Source: Lewinellaceae bacterium (lineage in GTDB: Bacteria; Bacteroidota; Bacteroidia; Chitinophagales; Saprospiraceae). Taken from it: 64,000 nt of DNA. This document shows positions 52,085 through 61,400 of this stretch, piece after piece. A model generated the notes under the pieces. That model saw nothing but the letters and a program-made list of their open reading frames with translations, was not told the origin of the DNA and did not search any database. Location: the NCBI GenBank assembly GCA_020636315.1, contig JACJYA010000007.1, positions 1 through 64,000 of the forward strand. Direction: 5' to 3'. The first letter of the stretch is position 1. Each line of letters begins with the position of its first letter. Made by a program: the position numbers and the translations under genes.

Positions 52085-54106
52085 ATGAACTTCGATATTA
52101 AAAATCTCATCTATTTGTTCTTCTTTGCCGCACTGGCCGGCGGCTTTTCTGCCTGTGTGGACCTCAATTTCGATGAACCGCCAACAAACGGTACTCCTTT
52201 AGAGGTAGAACCCAATACCACTATTGCTGAGCTCAAGGCACTGTATGTTCCGGGGAAACTTACTCCGGTTGAAGGGGATGTCATTATCCGGGGGGTCGTA
52301 GTGGCTGATGACCGTTCCGGCAATTTCTATCGCTCTTTCGTCTTCCAGGATGAAACCGGAGGCATTGAGGTGCTGATTAACCTGACGGATTTTTATAACT
52401 TCTATCCCATAGGGCGGGAACTGGCCATCGACTGTCAGGGGCTTTATCTGGGGGAATACAACGGGGTCATTCAACTGGGCGGATATACCTATATCGAAGG
52501 AAGTGCAGAACAACTGGGAGATATCGTGGATTACAACCAGCGCATTTCCCGGGGTATGCTCGTCGGAACCCCCGAACCTACGATACGCACCATCAACTCG
52601 CTCGGAAACCAGGACATCAGCACGCTAGTAAAGCTGGAGAATGTCGAGTTCGCCTTTTCTGAGGTGGGCCTGACCTTTTCCGATGCTTTCGGCCAGCAGA
52701 CCCTCAACCGGACCATTCAGGATTGTGATGGCAATACCATCGTTCTTCGCACCAGTGGGTTCGCGATATTTGCCAATGATACCATCCCGGAAGGAAACGG
52801 GTCTATAGTGGCCATATATAATGTATTTGGCTCCACCAAGCAGTTGTACATCCGGGAACTGAGCGATTTACAGATGGATGGAACAAGGTGCAACGGCGGC
52901 ACGGGGCAGGAAGAGCTGGTTACCATTACCGAAGTACGGGATGTTTTCAATAATGGAGGAACAGAAGGCCCGGTGGATAAAAAGATCAGAGGAGTAGTCA
53001 TTTCGGATAAGGACAATGGCAATATCGACCCCCGGAACCTGGTCATCCAGGACGCCACCGGAGGTATTGTCGTCCGGTTCCAGAGCGCCCATAATTTTGC
53101 TCTCGGCGAGGAAATTGATATCGTCGTCTCCGGGCAGGAGCTTTCCGAATACAATGGCCTGCTCCAGGTGAACAATCTTTCCAATGAATTGGCCAAATCC
53201 AATGGAGCCGGTAATTTGCCAACTCCGCGGGCAGTGACAGTACAGGAAATACTCACCGACATCGAAGCCTGGGAATCCACTTTGGTTCAGATCAGTGACG
53301 CCACTATTTCCGGCTCCTCTTCTTTTAGTGGAGTAACGACGGTGAGCGACGCCACCGGTTCTGTCGATATGTACACGCGCAGCCAGGCCAGTTTCTCCGG
53401 AGACCCTCTGCCGACGGGAACCGTCACTCTGACCGCCATCGTTTCCCAGTTCAATGACCCGCAGCTGACCCTCAGGAACGCCGGCGATGTTAGCGGAGGG
53501 GGAACCGGAGGGGATCCTCAATTGATCAACCTGGCGGACGTGCGCAGCCTTTTTGCGGGAGGAGCCTCCTCCGCCCCGGCGGCAAAAAAGATCCGTGGAG
53601 TAGTGGTTTCGGACAAGGATAATGTCAACTGGGCAGACAGGAATCTGGTCGTTCAGGATGAAAGTGGCGGTATCGTCGTTCGTTTTGCCTCTCCTCATAA
53701 TTTTGCACTGGGAGAGGAGATTGAGATCAATATTTCCGGGCAGGAGCTTTCCGAGTACAATGGGCTGCTTCAGGTCAACAACGTTCCCAATTCCAATGCC
53801 ATCAGCTATGGGCCGGGTGCGATGCCGGATCCCCGGGCAGCTACTATTGAAGAAGTTCTCAACAATGCGGAGGCCTGGGAATCGACATTGGTAAAGATCA
53901 GCAATGTATCCTGCCCCGATGGAGGAACTTATTCCGGTTCAAAAACGCTGGATGACGGCACGGGCACTATCGTTCTGTTCACCCGCAGCCAGGCTACCTT
54001 CGCCAATGATAATGTTCCCACTGGAGCATTTACGCTCACTGCCGTCGTTTCCCAGTTTAACGAAACCGAGGTGAACATCAGGAACTTAAGTGATATTGAA
54101 CAGTAA
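52085..54106 (+). CDS. Three-domain DUF5689 surface lipoprotein
   Basis: A 673-residue lipoprotein (lipid Cys24 in GGFSACVDL). It has three OB-fold-type DUF5689 domains, at about 38-250, 272-460 and 475-673, each built as KKIRGVVxSDKD, NLVxQDxxGGIVVRF, and GQELSEYNGLLQVNN. Domains 2 and 3 are close copies at protein level and keep long matching DNA stretches, a recent internal duplication. The lipoprotein takes the place of SusD beside the TonB receptor, so it probably presents ligand to it. DUF5689 proteins are often found near secreted nucleases in Bacteroidota. A terminator follows at 54150. Confidence 0.85.
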   Translation: MNFDIKNLIYLFFFAALAGGFSACVDLNFDEPPTNGTPLEVEPNTTIAELKALYVPGKLTPVEGDVIIRGVVVADDRSGNFYRSFVFQDETGGIEVLINLTDFYNFYPIGRELAIDCQGLYLGEYNGVIQLGGYTYIEGSAEQLGDIVDYNQRISRGMLVGTPEPTIRTINSLGNQDISTLVKLENVEFAFSEVGLTFSDAFGQQTLNRTIQDCDGNTIVLRTSGFAIFANDTIPEGNGSIVAIYNVFGSTKQLYIRELSDLQMDGTRCNGGTGQEELVTITEVRDVFNNGGTEGPVDKKIRGVVISDKDNGNIDPRNLVIQDATGGIVVRFQSAHNFALGEEIDIVVSGQELSEYNGLLQVNNLSNELAKSNGAGNLPTPRAVTVQEILTDIEAWESTLVQISDATISGSSSFSGVTTVSDATGSVDMYTRSQASFSGDPLPTGTVTLTAIVSQFNDPQLTLRNAGDVSGGGTGGDPQLINLADVRSLFAGGASSAPAAKKIRGVVVSDKDNVNWADRNLVVQDESGGIVVRFASPHNFALGEEIEINISGQELSEYNGLLQVNNVPNSNAISYGPGAMPDPRAATIEEVLNNAEAWESTLVKISNVSCPDGGTYSGSKTLDDGTGTIVLFTRSQATFANDNVPTGAFTLTAVVSQFNETEVNIRNLSDIEQ

Positions 54107-54149
54107 CCTAACCGGCAGAATAAAACAATTTTGGTACTAATGCCTTTAT

Positions 54150-54190
54150 AGAGGGAGTAATACTAAACTAAATTACTCCCTCTAATTATT
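54150..54190 (+). terminator. Terminator after the DUF5689 gene
   Basis: agagggagtaat (54150-54161) and attactccctct (54172-54183) form a 12-bp perfect stem followed by aattatttt. It ends 16 bases before the TrmN6 start codon, so the trmN6 start site must be very close to or inside the hairpin. Confidence 0.75.
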
Positions 54191-54199
54191 TTGCGTGCA

Positions 54200-54931
54200 A
54201 TGACCATGCCGGAAAAAAAAGCAAAGCCATTCTATTTTAAGCAATTTACCATCCATCAGGACCGGTGTTCAATGAAGGTGGGTACGGATGGCGTTTTACT
54301 GGGCGCCTGGGCAAATACGGATGATGCTTCTTTCATCCTTGATGTTGGCACCGGGAGTGGCCTCATAGCCATTATGCTGGCTCAGAGAGCCTCTGAGGCC
54401 GAAATACACGCCGTAGAAGTAGATCAGGCAGCCGCCGAACAGGCGCGGGAAAATATGAATGCTTCCCCCTGGAAAGATCGCCTGAAGGTTCTCAATACTT
54501 CCATCCAGGAGTATGCCCGGGTTGCTGCCCATGGATATGACCTTATTGTCAGCAATCCACCTTTCTTCTCCGGAGGGACTTTCTCACACAACCAGGACCG
54601 CACCAGCGTTCGGCATACGGTAAAACTGCCTCATGGAGACCTTCTTTCTGCAGTCCGCAATTTGTTGTCTCCCCAAGGCCGTTTCAGCCTGATCCTTCCG
54701 TACATCGAAGGCCTTCGTTTTCAGGAACTGGCAAGGGAATACCACCTTTACTGTACCCGGGTTACAGAAGTGAAGCCCAGGAAGGACAAACCTGTAGAGC
54801 GCTTACTTATGCAGTTTGAACGCAAGGAAGGATCACTGGAAAAAGGTTTCCTTACCATTCAACACGAAGAACGGAATGACTGGACAGAGGACTACGTCCG
54901 GTTGGCGGGAGATTTTTACCTGAAGATGTAG
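54200..54931 (+). CDS. trmN6: tRNA1(Val) adenine-37 N6-methyltransferase TrmN6 (YfiC)
   Basis: A 243-residue class I methyltransferase. SAM motif ILDVGTGSGLIAIMLAQR and the N6-adenine motif NPPF in YDLIVSNPPFFSGG, plus the start FYFKQFTIHQDRCSMKVGTDGVLLGAW typical of YfiC (quoted in part as KVGTDGVLLGAW). It modifies A37 of tRNA-Val. Candidate starts are ATG 54200 and ATG 54206; a TTG at 54191 is also in frame. The frame begins right after the terminator of the previous gene. Converges with the small HTH gene across the foldback element. Confidence 0.9.
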   Translation: MTMPEKKAKPFYFKQFTIHQDRCSMKVGTDGVLLGAWANTDDASFILDVGTGSGLIAIMLAQRASEAEIHAVEVDQAAAEQARENMNASPWKDRLKVLNTSIQEYARVAAHGYDLIVSNPPFFSGGTFSHNQDRTSVRHTVKLPHGDLLSAVRNLLSPQGRFSLILPYIEGLRFQELAREYHLYCTRVTEVKPRKDKPVERLLMQFERKEGSLEKGFLTIQHEERNDWTEDYVRLAGDFYLKM

Positions 54932-54952
54932 GGGAATTAAAGGGAGGGGACG

Positions 54953-54989
54953 AAAAACGGGAAATGAATTTGTTTCATTTCCCGTTTTT
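54953..54989. terminator. Terminator of trmN6
   Basis: A perfect 16-bp stem aaaaacgggaaatgaa (54953-54968) with ttcatttcccgttttt (54974-54989), A-rich on the left and T-rich on the right, so it works in both directions. Confidence 0.9.
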
Positions 54990-55010
54990 CAAATGTTTTA
55001 CCTTAGAGAT

Positions 55011-55168
55011 GCTTGTTTGGAGGCCGGATTTGAAAGCGAAAAGAGTCAGTTTTTTGGTGAGACGAGGTGTTTTTTGAAGGGCGTACCCGGAGGTACGGCC
55101 AAGAAGAAGAACGAAGTATCACCGAAAAAGCGGCCTTTTTTAGCTCAAAGGTTGGTCTCCAAACAAGC
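55011..55168. repeat. 158-bp foldback element, family GCTTGTTTGGAG (long copy)
   Basis: Termini gcttgtttggag (55011-55022) and ctccaaacaagc (55157-55168) are perfect inverted repeats. The whole element folds end to end without gaps: left arm 55011-55087 and right arm 55092-55168, each 77 nt, around the loop cgga (55088-55091). By eye 49 of 77 positions pair Watson-Crick and about 9 more as G-U. The closing stem is gtacc/ggtac. The right end lies two bases before the stop codon of the small HTH gene. Confidence 0.85.
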
Positions 55169-55170
55169 TC

Positions 55171-55443
55171 TTAGCTTTCTTCTTCCTGCAATTCAGATTT
55201 TTCAGATTCTGCTAATATTCTTTGTGCTGCTTCCAGGATAGAGGTATCTTCCAGGTGAACAATACCTCCGTGCGGGCCCGGCTGGATATGTTTGTCGGCA
55301 ATTTCGCCGTCGGAGAATTTGTTGGCTCCAAAATAGTTGCGTACTGTTTGCTCATTGAGATTCAATTCTTCGGCAATTCTGCGAACACTGCCGGTGGGCA
55401 GTTTGTGCTTGATGGCTCGCAGCTCCTCGAATGTAATATTCAT
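55171..55443 (-). CDS. Small HTH DNA-binding protein
   Basis: The 90-residue protein begins MNITFEELRAIKHKLPTGS and contains a helix-turn-helix (about 15-42): SVRRIAEELNLNEQTVRNYFGA. After it comes a short acidic C-terminus. I recognise it as a type common in Bacteroidota annotated simply as DNA-binding protein; the target is unknown. The last codons lie three bases from the right end of the foldback element, which may be chance or a site the protein reads. No T9SS, phage or transposase signature. Confidence 0.7.
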   Translation of the reverse strand: MNITFEELRAIKHKLPTGSVRRIAEELNLNEQTVRNYFGANKFSDGEIADKHIQPGPHGGIVHLEDTSILEAAQRILAESEKSELQEEES

Positions 55444-55597
55444 AGCTGAAAAAATTTAATTAGGAAATCAAAGGATAACAATCCTCTTGTTTTGATAAGC
55501 AAAAGAAAGTTAAACCTTTTTCCAAATAATTCAAAGAAAATGCGGAGATGCTTGCCTAAAATTTGACCGGGCAATGATTAACGTTAAATAGAGGAGA

Positions 55598-55656
55598 GGA
55601 AAAAGGAAAAGGGTTACAGCCTTAAGCGGGGCGTTTATTCGCTGTGCTGCAACCCT
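55598..55656 (-). terminator. Terminator of the PBP1a gene
   Basis: gggttacagc (55611-55620) pairs with gctgcaaccc (55647-55656), one mismatch; on the minus strand a T-rich tract (ttttcctttttcc) follows. The gap between 55444 and 55669 holds nothing else I can name. Confidence 0.75.
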
Positions 55657-55669
55657 TTATGAATGGAAT

Positions 55670-58021
55670 CTACTGATCGAGTTTCGCCGTAGCCTCGGAA
55701 GTAGGCGCAGGCGGTGTTGTATTAGCCGTTTTTTCCGGGCTTTCACCTTCTTCAACTCCCTCTTTATTTTTTTCCTGGCCCGGCCATACTACACTGGGGC
55801 ATGACAGCAATTGTTCGACATTTGGCCCCGGTTTGGGGAAAGGAGCTTTAACGTAAGCGCTGAGGTTGTCGTTTTCTGCCAGTTGCTTTAGGAAAAAGGC
55901 AACAATAGGCAGCCCTGTATTGGCTCCCTGCCCCAGGCGAAGGTCCCGGAAACGCACTGCCGGCGATTCTGCTCCGACCCAGGCGCCTGCTACGATCTTT
56001 GGGGTATAGCCAATGAACCAGCCATCAGATTGGTTCTGGCTGGTGCCTGTTTTGCCCGCTAGTGGAAACTTCATATTATAGCGGTAGCGGATGCGCCGCC
56101 CGGTTCCCCGGTCAATGACTGCCTGGAGCATCTGGTTCATCACATCGGCTTCTTCCTCCCACATGGGATGCTCCCAGGTGCAGGTATCTTTTTTGAGTTC
56201 ATTATCAATGAGTACGGTCCCATCTGGTGCTTCCACCCTGCGGATATAGTGAAGCTCCGGGCGGGCTCCCCTTTTGGCAAAGGTGCTGTAAACAGTGACC
56301 ATATCTTTTAGGGAAACCTCCACAGCTCCCAATGCGATGGCAGGGACTGCGGGAATTTCAGTACTAATGCCCAGGTGGTGAGCCAGGCGGGCTACATTGG
56401 CCGGGCGTGCCTGCATCATCAATTGTACGGTCACGGTATTGACGCTGTTGATCAGGCCTCCTTCAAGGGAGTAGTATCCTCCGTAATCATTGGTGGCGTT
56501 TTTGGGCATCCAGTATTCGTACTGAGGGTAAACCTTAAGCTGATTGGCATAGTAGGAGCACGGAGGAATGCCTTTCTGTAAGGCCGTGGCATAAACAATA
56601 GGTTTGAAAGTAGAACCTACCTGCCGCCTGGACAACACGTGGTCATACTGGAAGTATTCATGATTGATCCCTCCGACCCAGGCCATTACTTCTCCGGTAT
56701 TGGGGTCCATGGCAAGGAACCCTGCGTTGAGCAGCCCCAGGTAATACTTGATGCTGTCTAAAGGGCTCATCTTGCGCATTTCTTTTCCGCCCTCCCAGGT
56801 GAAGACTTCCATTTCTACCGGAAGGCGAAAAACAGAATCAATATGCAGGCTGTCCAGCCCTGCGTTTTTAAGGTTCTGGTAGCGCAGAGATTGTTTTTTG
56901 GCCATTTCCAGGACACCCTCCGTTTCCCACGGGTCCGCTCCGTTCAGGTGCCGGGTAAATTCTTTTTGCAGGCCTTTCATTTGTTGCGCCACAATATCTT
57001 CGGCAATGGCCTGCATTTCCGGATGGAGAGTGGTATAGACCTTTAACCCGTCGGTATAGATGTTGTAGGCCATCCCATTGGGTTTCCGCTTGTCCCGGAG
57101 TAACGTTTTGAGTTCCAGGCGCAGGTGTTCTCTGAAATAGGTGGCAGGGCCCTTGTTATGGGTAATCGGGAAATAGTCCAAAGACAAAGGTTCTTTTGTC
57201 AGCGAATCGGCCAGCCGTTGAGGCATATAGCCGTATTTTGCCATTTGTCCCAGGACGAGGTTGCGCCTTTCCGTTGCATTCTGAGGTTGAGTAATGGGGT
57301 TATACATGGTCGTGGCCTTCAGCATGGCCACCAGAATAGCCGACTGAGAGGGGGTCAGCCGGGAAGGGCTTGTATTAAAAAAACGCTGTGAAGCCACCTT
57401 GATGCCGAAAGTGTTTTCGCTGAAGGGAACAGTATTCAGGTAAAGTTCCAGCAGTTGTTCTTTGGAATGCAACTTCTCAAGGCGCAGGGCAATGAACACC
57501 TCCTTGATCTTATTAATGATCAGCGAGTATTTTCCGTAATCTTCCCTTGGATACAGGTTCTTGGCCAGTTGCTGGCTGATGGTGCTACCTCCTCCGGAGG
57601 CCCGTTCTCCCTTGAGCAGGGTTTTAATAAATACCCGCGCCCAGGCCCGGAGATCAACTCCATTGTGTTCAAAAAAACGCGCGTCTTCGGTGGCGATAAG
57701 GGCATGAACGAAATGCGGAGAAATATCCCGGTACCTCACGTTGCTCCGGTTTTCAAAATAATAGCGGCCCAGCAGAGTGCTGTCGGATGCATATACTTCA
57801 GAGGCTACATAGTGGGTTACTTCTGCGAGGTCTTCTTCGGTAGGAAGTTTGCCGAATGCTCCGGCTGCAATACTGCCGATAAAGGAGATACCGGCAAGAA
57901 AAGCCAAAATCAGGGAAAGCCTGATGCCTTTGACCGCCCATCCGGCAGCAGGATAGTCGATCCAGAAATTATACCAGCTGACTGCAAAGCGGCGCTTGAA
58001 ATTGATCCATCTGTCCTTCAT
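55670..58021 (-). CDS. Bifunctional class A penicillin-binding protein (PBP1a type)
   Basis: The 783-residue enzyme polymerises and crosslinks peptidoglycan. After an N-terminal membrane anchor (about 30-52) comes the GT51 glycosyltransferase with catalytic E112 in EDARFFEHNG and GGSTISQQLAKNLY, then the transpeptidase with the active triad motifs S470-T-F-K473, S526-V-N528 and K657-T-G-T660. The C-terminal 60 residues are low-complexity acidic/Pro. No cell-division partner lies nearby. The gene is 450 bases downstream (in transcription order) of the Asp-box protein gene. Confidence 0.95.
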   Translation of the reverse strand: MKDRWINFKRRFAVSWYNFWIDYPAAGWAVKGIRLSLILAFLAGISFIGSIAAGAFGKLPTEEDLAEVTHYVASEVYASDSTLLGRYYFENRSNVRYRDISPHFVHALIATEDARFFEHNGVDLRAWARVFIKTLLKGERASGGGSTISQQLAKNLYPREDYGKYSLIINKIKEVFIALRLEKLHSKEQLLELYLNTVPFSENTFGIKVASQRFFNTSPSRLTPSQSAILVAMLKATTMYNPITQPQNATERRNLVLGQMAKYGYMPQRLADSLTKEPLSLDYFPITHNKGPATYFREHLRLELKTLLRDKRKPNGMAYNIYTDGLKVYTTLHPEMQAIAEDIVAQQMKGLQKEFTRHLNGADPWETEGVLEMAKKQSLRYQNLKNAGLDSLHIDSVFRLPVEMEVFTWEGGKEMRKMSPLDSIKYYLGLLNAGFLAMDPNTGEVMAWVGGINHEYFQYDHVLSRRQVGSTFKPIVYATALQKGIPPCSYYANQLKVYPQYEYWMPKNATNDYGGYYSLEGGLINSVNTVTVQLMMQARPANVARLAHHLGISTEIPAVPAIALGAVEVSLKDMVTVYSTFAKRGARPELHYIRRVEAPDGTVLIDNELKKDTCTWEHPMWEEEADVMNQMLQAVIDRGTGRRIRYRYNMKFPLAGKTGTSQNQSDGWFIGYTPKIVAGAWVGAESPAVRFRDLRLGQGANTGLPIVAFFLKQLAENDNLSAYVKAPFPKPGPNVEQLLSCPSVVWPGQEKNKEGVEEGESPEKTANTTPPAPTSEATAKLDQ

Positions 58022-58472
58022 TGTACGTCTGTTTGATCATGGGATAAATGCTGTTTAAACTTTCAGGCAGTGCCTTTGGAAAAGCAGTGCCTGAAAGCTC
58101 ATGGCTGAGGGGAACCTGGACAGAGCATTGAAACCGCGGGAGAATGGTTTCCTGCACCTTATTTTTTAGCTGCTGTAGTTTAAGACGTAGAAGGTTTGGT
58201 TTAGATACACTCCCCACTCATGAAATTTTTCACAATTAAGAGCGGGTGGACGTTGGCTTGATGATATGTGCTTATTTTCCTGCTGAGGGCCGGGCCTCAA
58301 TTTTGCTCTCTGCATAGGGAGAAGAGAAGCATCTGGCCATGGGGAAGGCTTTAGAATTTAAACACATAGTTTATACGGTAAGGAATTGGAGTAAGTTCCA
58401 TTTAAACGGATGTTTTTTTTAGATTTTTGCCGGGGCAATAACCTTATTTTCAGGCAACTGCCCCGGCAAGGT
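58022..58472. other. Intergenic region with two hairpins
   Basis: A 10-bp inverted repeat ctttcaggca/tgcctgaaag lies near 58058-58095 and a GC-rich 11-bp one ttgccggggca/tgccccggcaa at 58427-58469. The second is just past the stop of the Asp-box gene; it has no T-run on the minus strand, so its role as terminator is doubtful. An open frame at 57969-58217 overlaps the PBP start and is not counted. Confidence 0.5.
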
Positions 58473-61400
58473 TCACTGTCCCTCTTTTTTTTCCTCGAGA
58501 ATGATTACATCTATTTCTGATTCCCTGGCCATTCTGTTGAAAGCGGGGATATCATCATTTTTCAGGCTGTAGAAAATGGAAAGCTGCAGGTCAATTTGCC
58601 GGGTAAGGGCCCTCCTGGTTTCGTAGGCCTGTTCAGTTGGCCGGAAGTCGCCGACTCCCGCAAGGGCATTGAGGTGAGCCAGTTTATTGGTCAGTTTGAT
58701 AGGGTAGTTGAGCGGATCCTGACGGCTCTGGTTTTTGATTTGATAAAGCTCTTTTTCCACAGCAGTCATCACCGAGTCAATGGCATTTGCCTTTGCCGCC
58801 AGTTCCTTTTTGCTTTCATCTTTTTCCCATCGCCCGGTGAAGTGTTTTAGTTGCTGGCGGATTTCCCGAATGTCAATGATAGCCTGATGAGCCTCAGAGA
58901 CTTTTTCATTTACCTCCTGAAGGAAGGTAAACTGGGCCTGGAGGTCTTCGCCGGTGCTGCCTGAGCGCGGGTCCTTAAGTATGCGGAATGTTTTTTCCAT
59001 CTCCTTGGCCCCCATGCGCAACCGGGCTATATATTCGCCGGGCACAGCCTTAGGGCCATTCAGCCCTGCCCACCACATGATCATGCCTTCAAAATCTTTT
59101 GCACTGGGGTAGCGCATGTCCCATACAAAAAGGTTGGAACCCTGCCTGGCGTCGAGCTTGTCTTTTTTATCTTTTGCATGATTGGAGAATTCCCGGATCA
59201 AAGTTCCATCCTTTTCGTGAAAGGACAGAGCAACCAGTGTAGTCGTATCTTCCTCGGGAAGTTCTTTGATATAAAAATAGGCCAGCACGCCACCGGGGTG
59301 GTTAACACCCGCATTTTTCGCTTTGAGATCCTGGCTGCCTTCCATACGATAAGCGTTCCCTGGACGGAAAAGGAACATTTCACTTCCGGTTACCTCTGCA
59401 TTGAGTTGATGCAGGGGGGTGAGGTCGTCGATCAGCCACAGCCCCCTGCCCTGGGTTGCGGCAATGAGGTTGTTTTCTTTGACCGCAAGGTCAGTTACCG
59501 GCACAACAGGAAGGTTGAGCTGGAATTCTGACCAACTGGCCCCGTCATCGAAAGAAATGTACATTCCCGACTCCGTGCCGGCGTAGAGGAGCCCTTTCTG
59601 TTTGGGGTCGGCCCGGACAACCCGGGTAAAGTGCTCCTTTTCAATCCCATTGGTGATCAGTTGCCAACTCTTTCCGTAATCTTTCGTCTTATAGAGGTAT
59701 GGGCGATAATCTCCCATTTTATATCTGGTGCCGGCAATATAGGCTCCTCCTTTGGTGAAAGGGTCTGGCTCTATGCTATTGATCATCATCCATTCCGGCA
59801 TAGTGGAAGGAGTGACGTTTTCCCAGTTCCGTCCCGCGTCTCTGGAAAGGTGGATAAGGCCGTCATCCGACCCAACCCAGAGCAGGCCTTCTTCATAGGG
59901 AGATTCCATGGCAGCGAAAATAGTGCAGTAGTATTCTACCCCCGTATTGTCTTTTGTGATCGGCCCTCCGGAAGGACCCAGCCTGGTGGAGTCATTGCGG
60001 GTGAGGTCCGGGCTGATCAATTCCCAGCTTTGCCCCCCATTATAGCTGACATGGAGGTGGTTGGAGGCTGCATATAGCTTGTCCGGATGGTGGGGAGAGA
60101 AAAATATCGGGAAATTCCACTGAAAGCGGTATTTCATGCCTTCCGCGCCGTGCCCCATGGGGTTATCGGGCCAGACGTTAATGGCCTGTTGCTCTCCGGT
60201 GCGATGGTTCAGGCGGGTCAGGAAGCCCCCGTAACTGCCTCCGTAAACGATGTCATCATCTTCAGGATCGACTGCCAGGTGAGCACTTTCCCCACCCGCC
60301 GTAGGTTCCCAGTCGCGCTCCGAGATAATATTGGATTCGGTGCGGTGCAGGATACGGATGGTGGAGTTGTCCTGCTGAGCAGAATAAATGCGATAGGGAA
60401 AGTGGTTATCGGTAGTGATGCGGTAAAACTGAGCAGTCGGCTGATTGTGATAAGTACTCCAGTTCTCACCGCCGTCGAATGAGATCTGAGCTCCCCCATC
60501 ATCTCCGATGATCATGCGCTGGTTATCCTCTGGTGCGATCCACAAATCGTGGTGGTCACCATGAGGGGCAACGTAGGGTTTAAAGGTCTTCCCTCCGTCG
60601 GTGGATTTGTGGTAACGTACGTTCATTACATATACCACCTCTTCGTCCTGCGGGTCTGCATAAATCCGGCTGTAGTACCAGGCGCGTTGGCGCAATGAAC
60701 GGTCGCTGTTGGCCTTTGTCCATTTTTCGCCGCCGTCATCCGACCGGAAAACGCCCCCGTCTTCCGCTTCAATGATGGCCCAGATCTTTTCAGAATTAAC
60801 CGGTGAGACGGCTACCCCGATAATTCCTTTAAGGCCTTTGGGGAAACCTTCCTTTTTGGAAAGGTCTTCCCAGGTATCGCCGCCGTCGGTACTTCGCCAA
60901 AGGGTAGAGCCCTCTCCGCCGCTTTCCAGGCTGAAGGGCGTTCGGCGAACCCGCCAGGTTGAAGCAAAGAGTATCCGGGAGTTGCCGGGGGCCAGAATAA
61001 GGTCAACGGCCCCGGCATCGGCATTGGCGAACAGGATGCGCTCCCAGGTTTTGCCTCCGTCCCGGCTCCGGTAAACTCCTCGTTCCTCACTTGACTGATA
61101 CAAGTCGCCCATTACTGCGGCGTAAACCAGGTTGGGGTCCCGGGGATGTATTCTTATCCGGGAAATATGGCGGGATTGCCGAAGCCCCACCTGCTCCCAG
61201 GTTTTCCCTGCATCCAGGCTTTTCCATACGCCATAACCGAATGAAACATTGCCCCGGACCGTCTTTTCTCCGCCTCCGGCGTAAATCACGTTGTTGTCAT
61301 ATTCACTTACGGCTATCGCCCCGATGGAACCGCCAAAGTAGCCGTCGGAAATGTTTTCCCAGGTTTGGCCGCCGTCTTTGGTCCGCCAGACACCACCGCC

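Noticed and set aside
57969..58217. 82-codon minus-strand frame upstream of the PBP gene
   Set aside because: It overlaps the PBP start and includes the inverted repeat at 58058-58095; composition is not protein-like.
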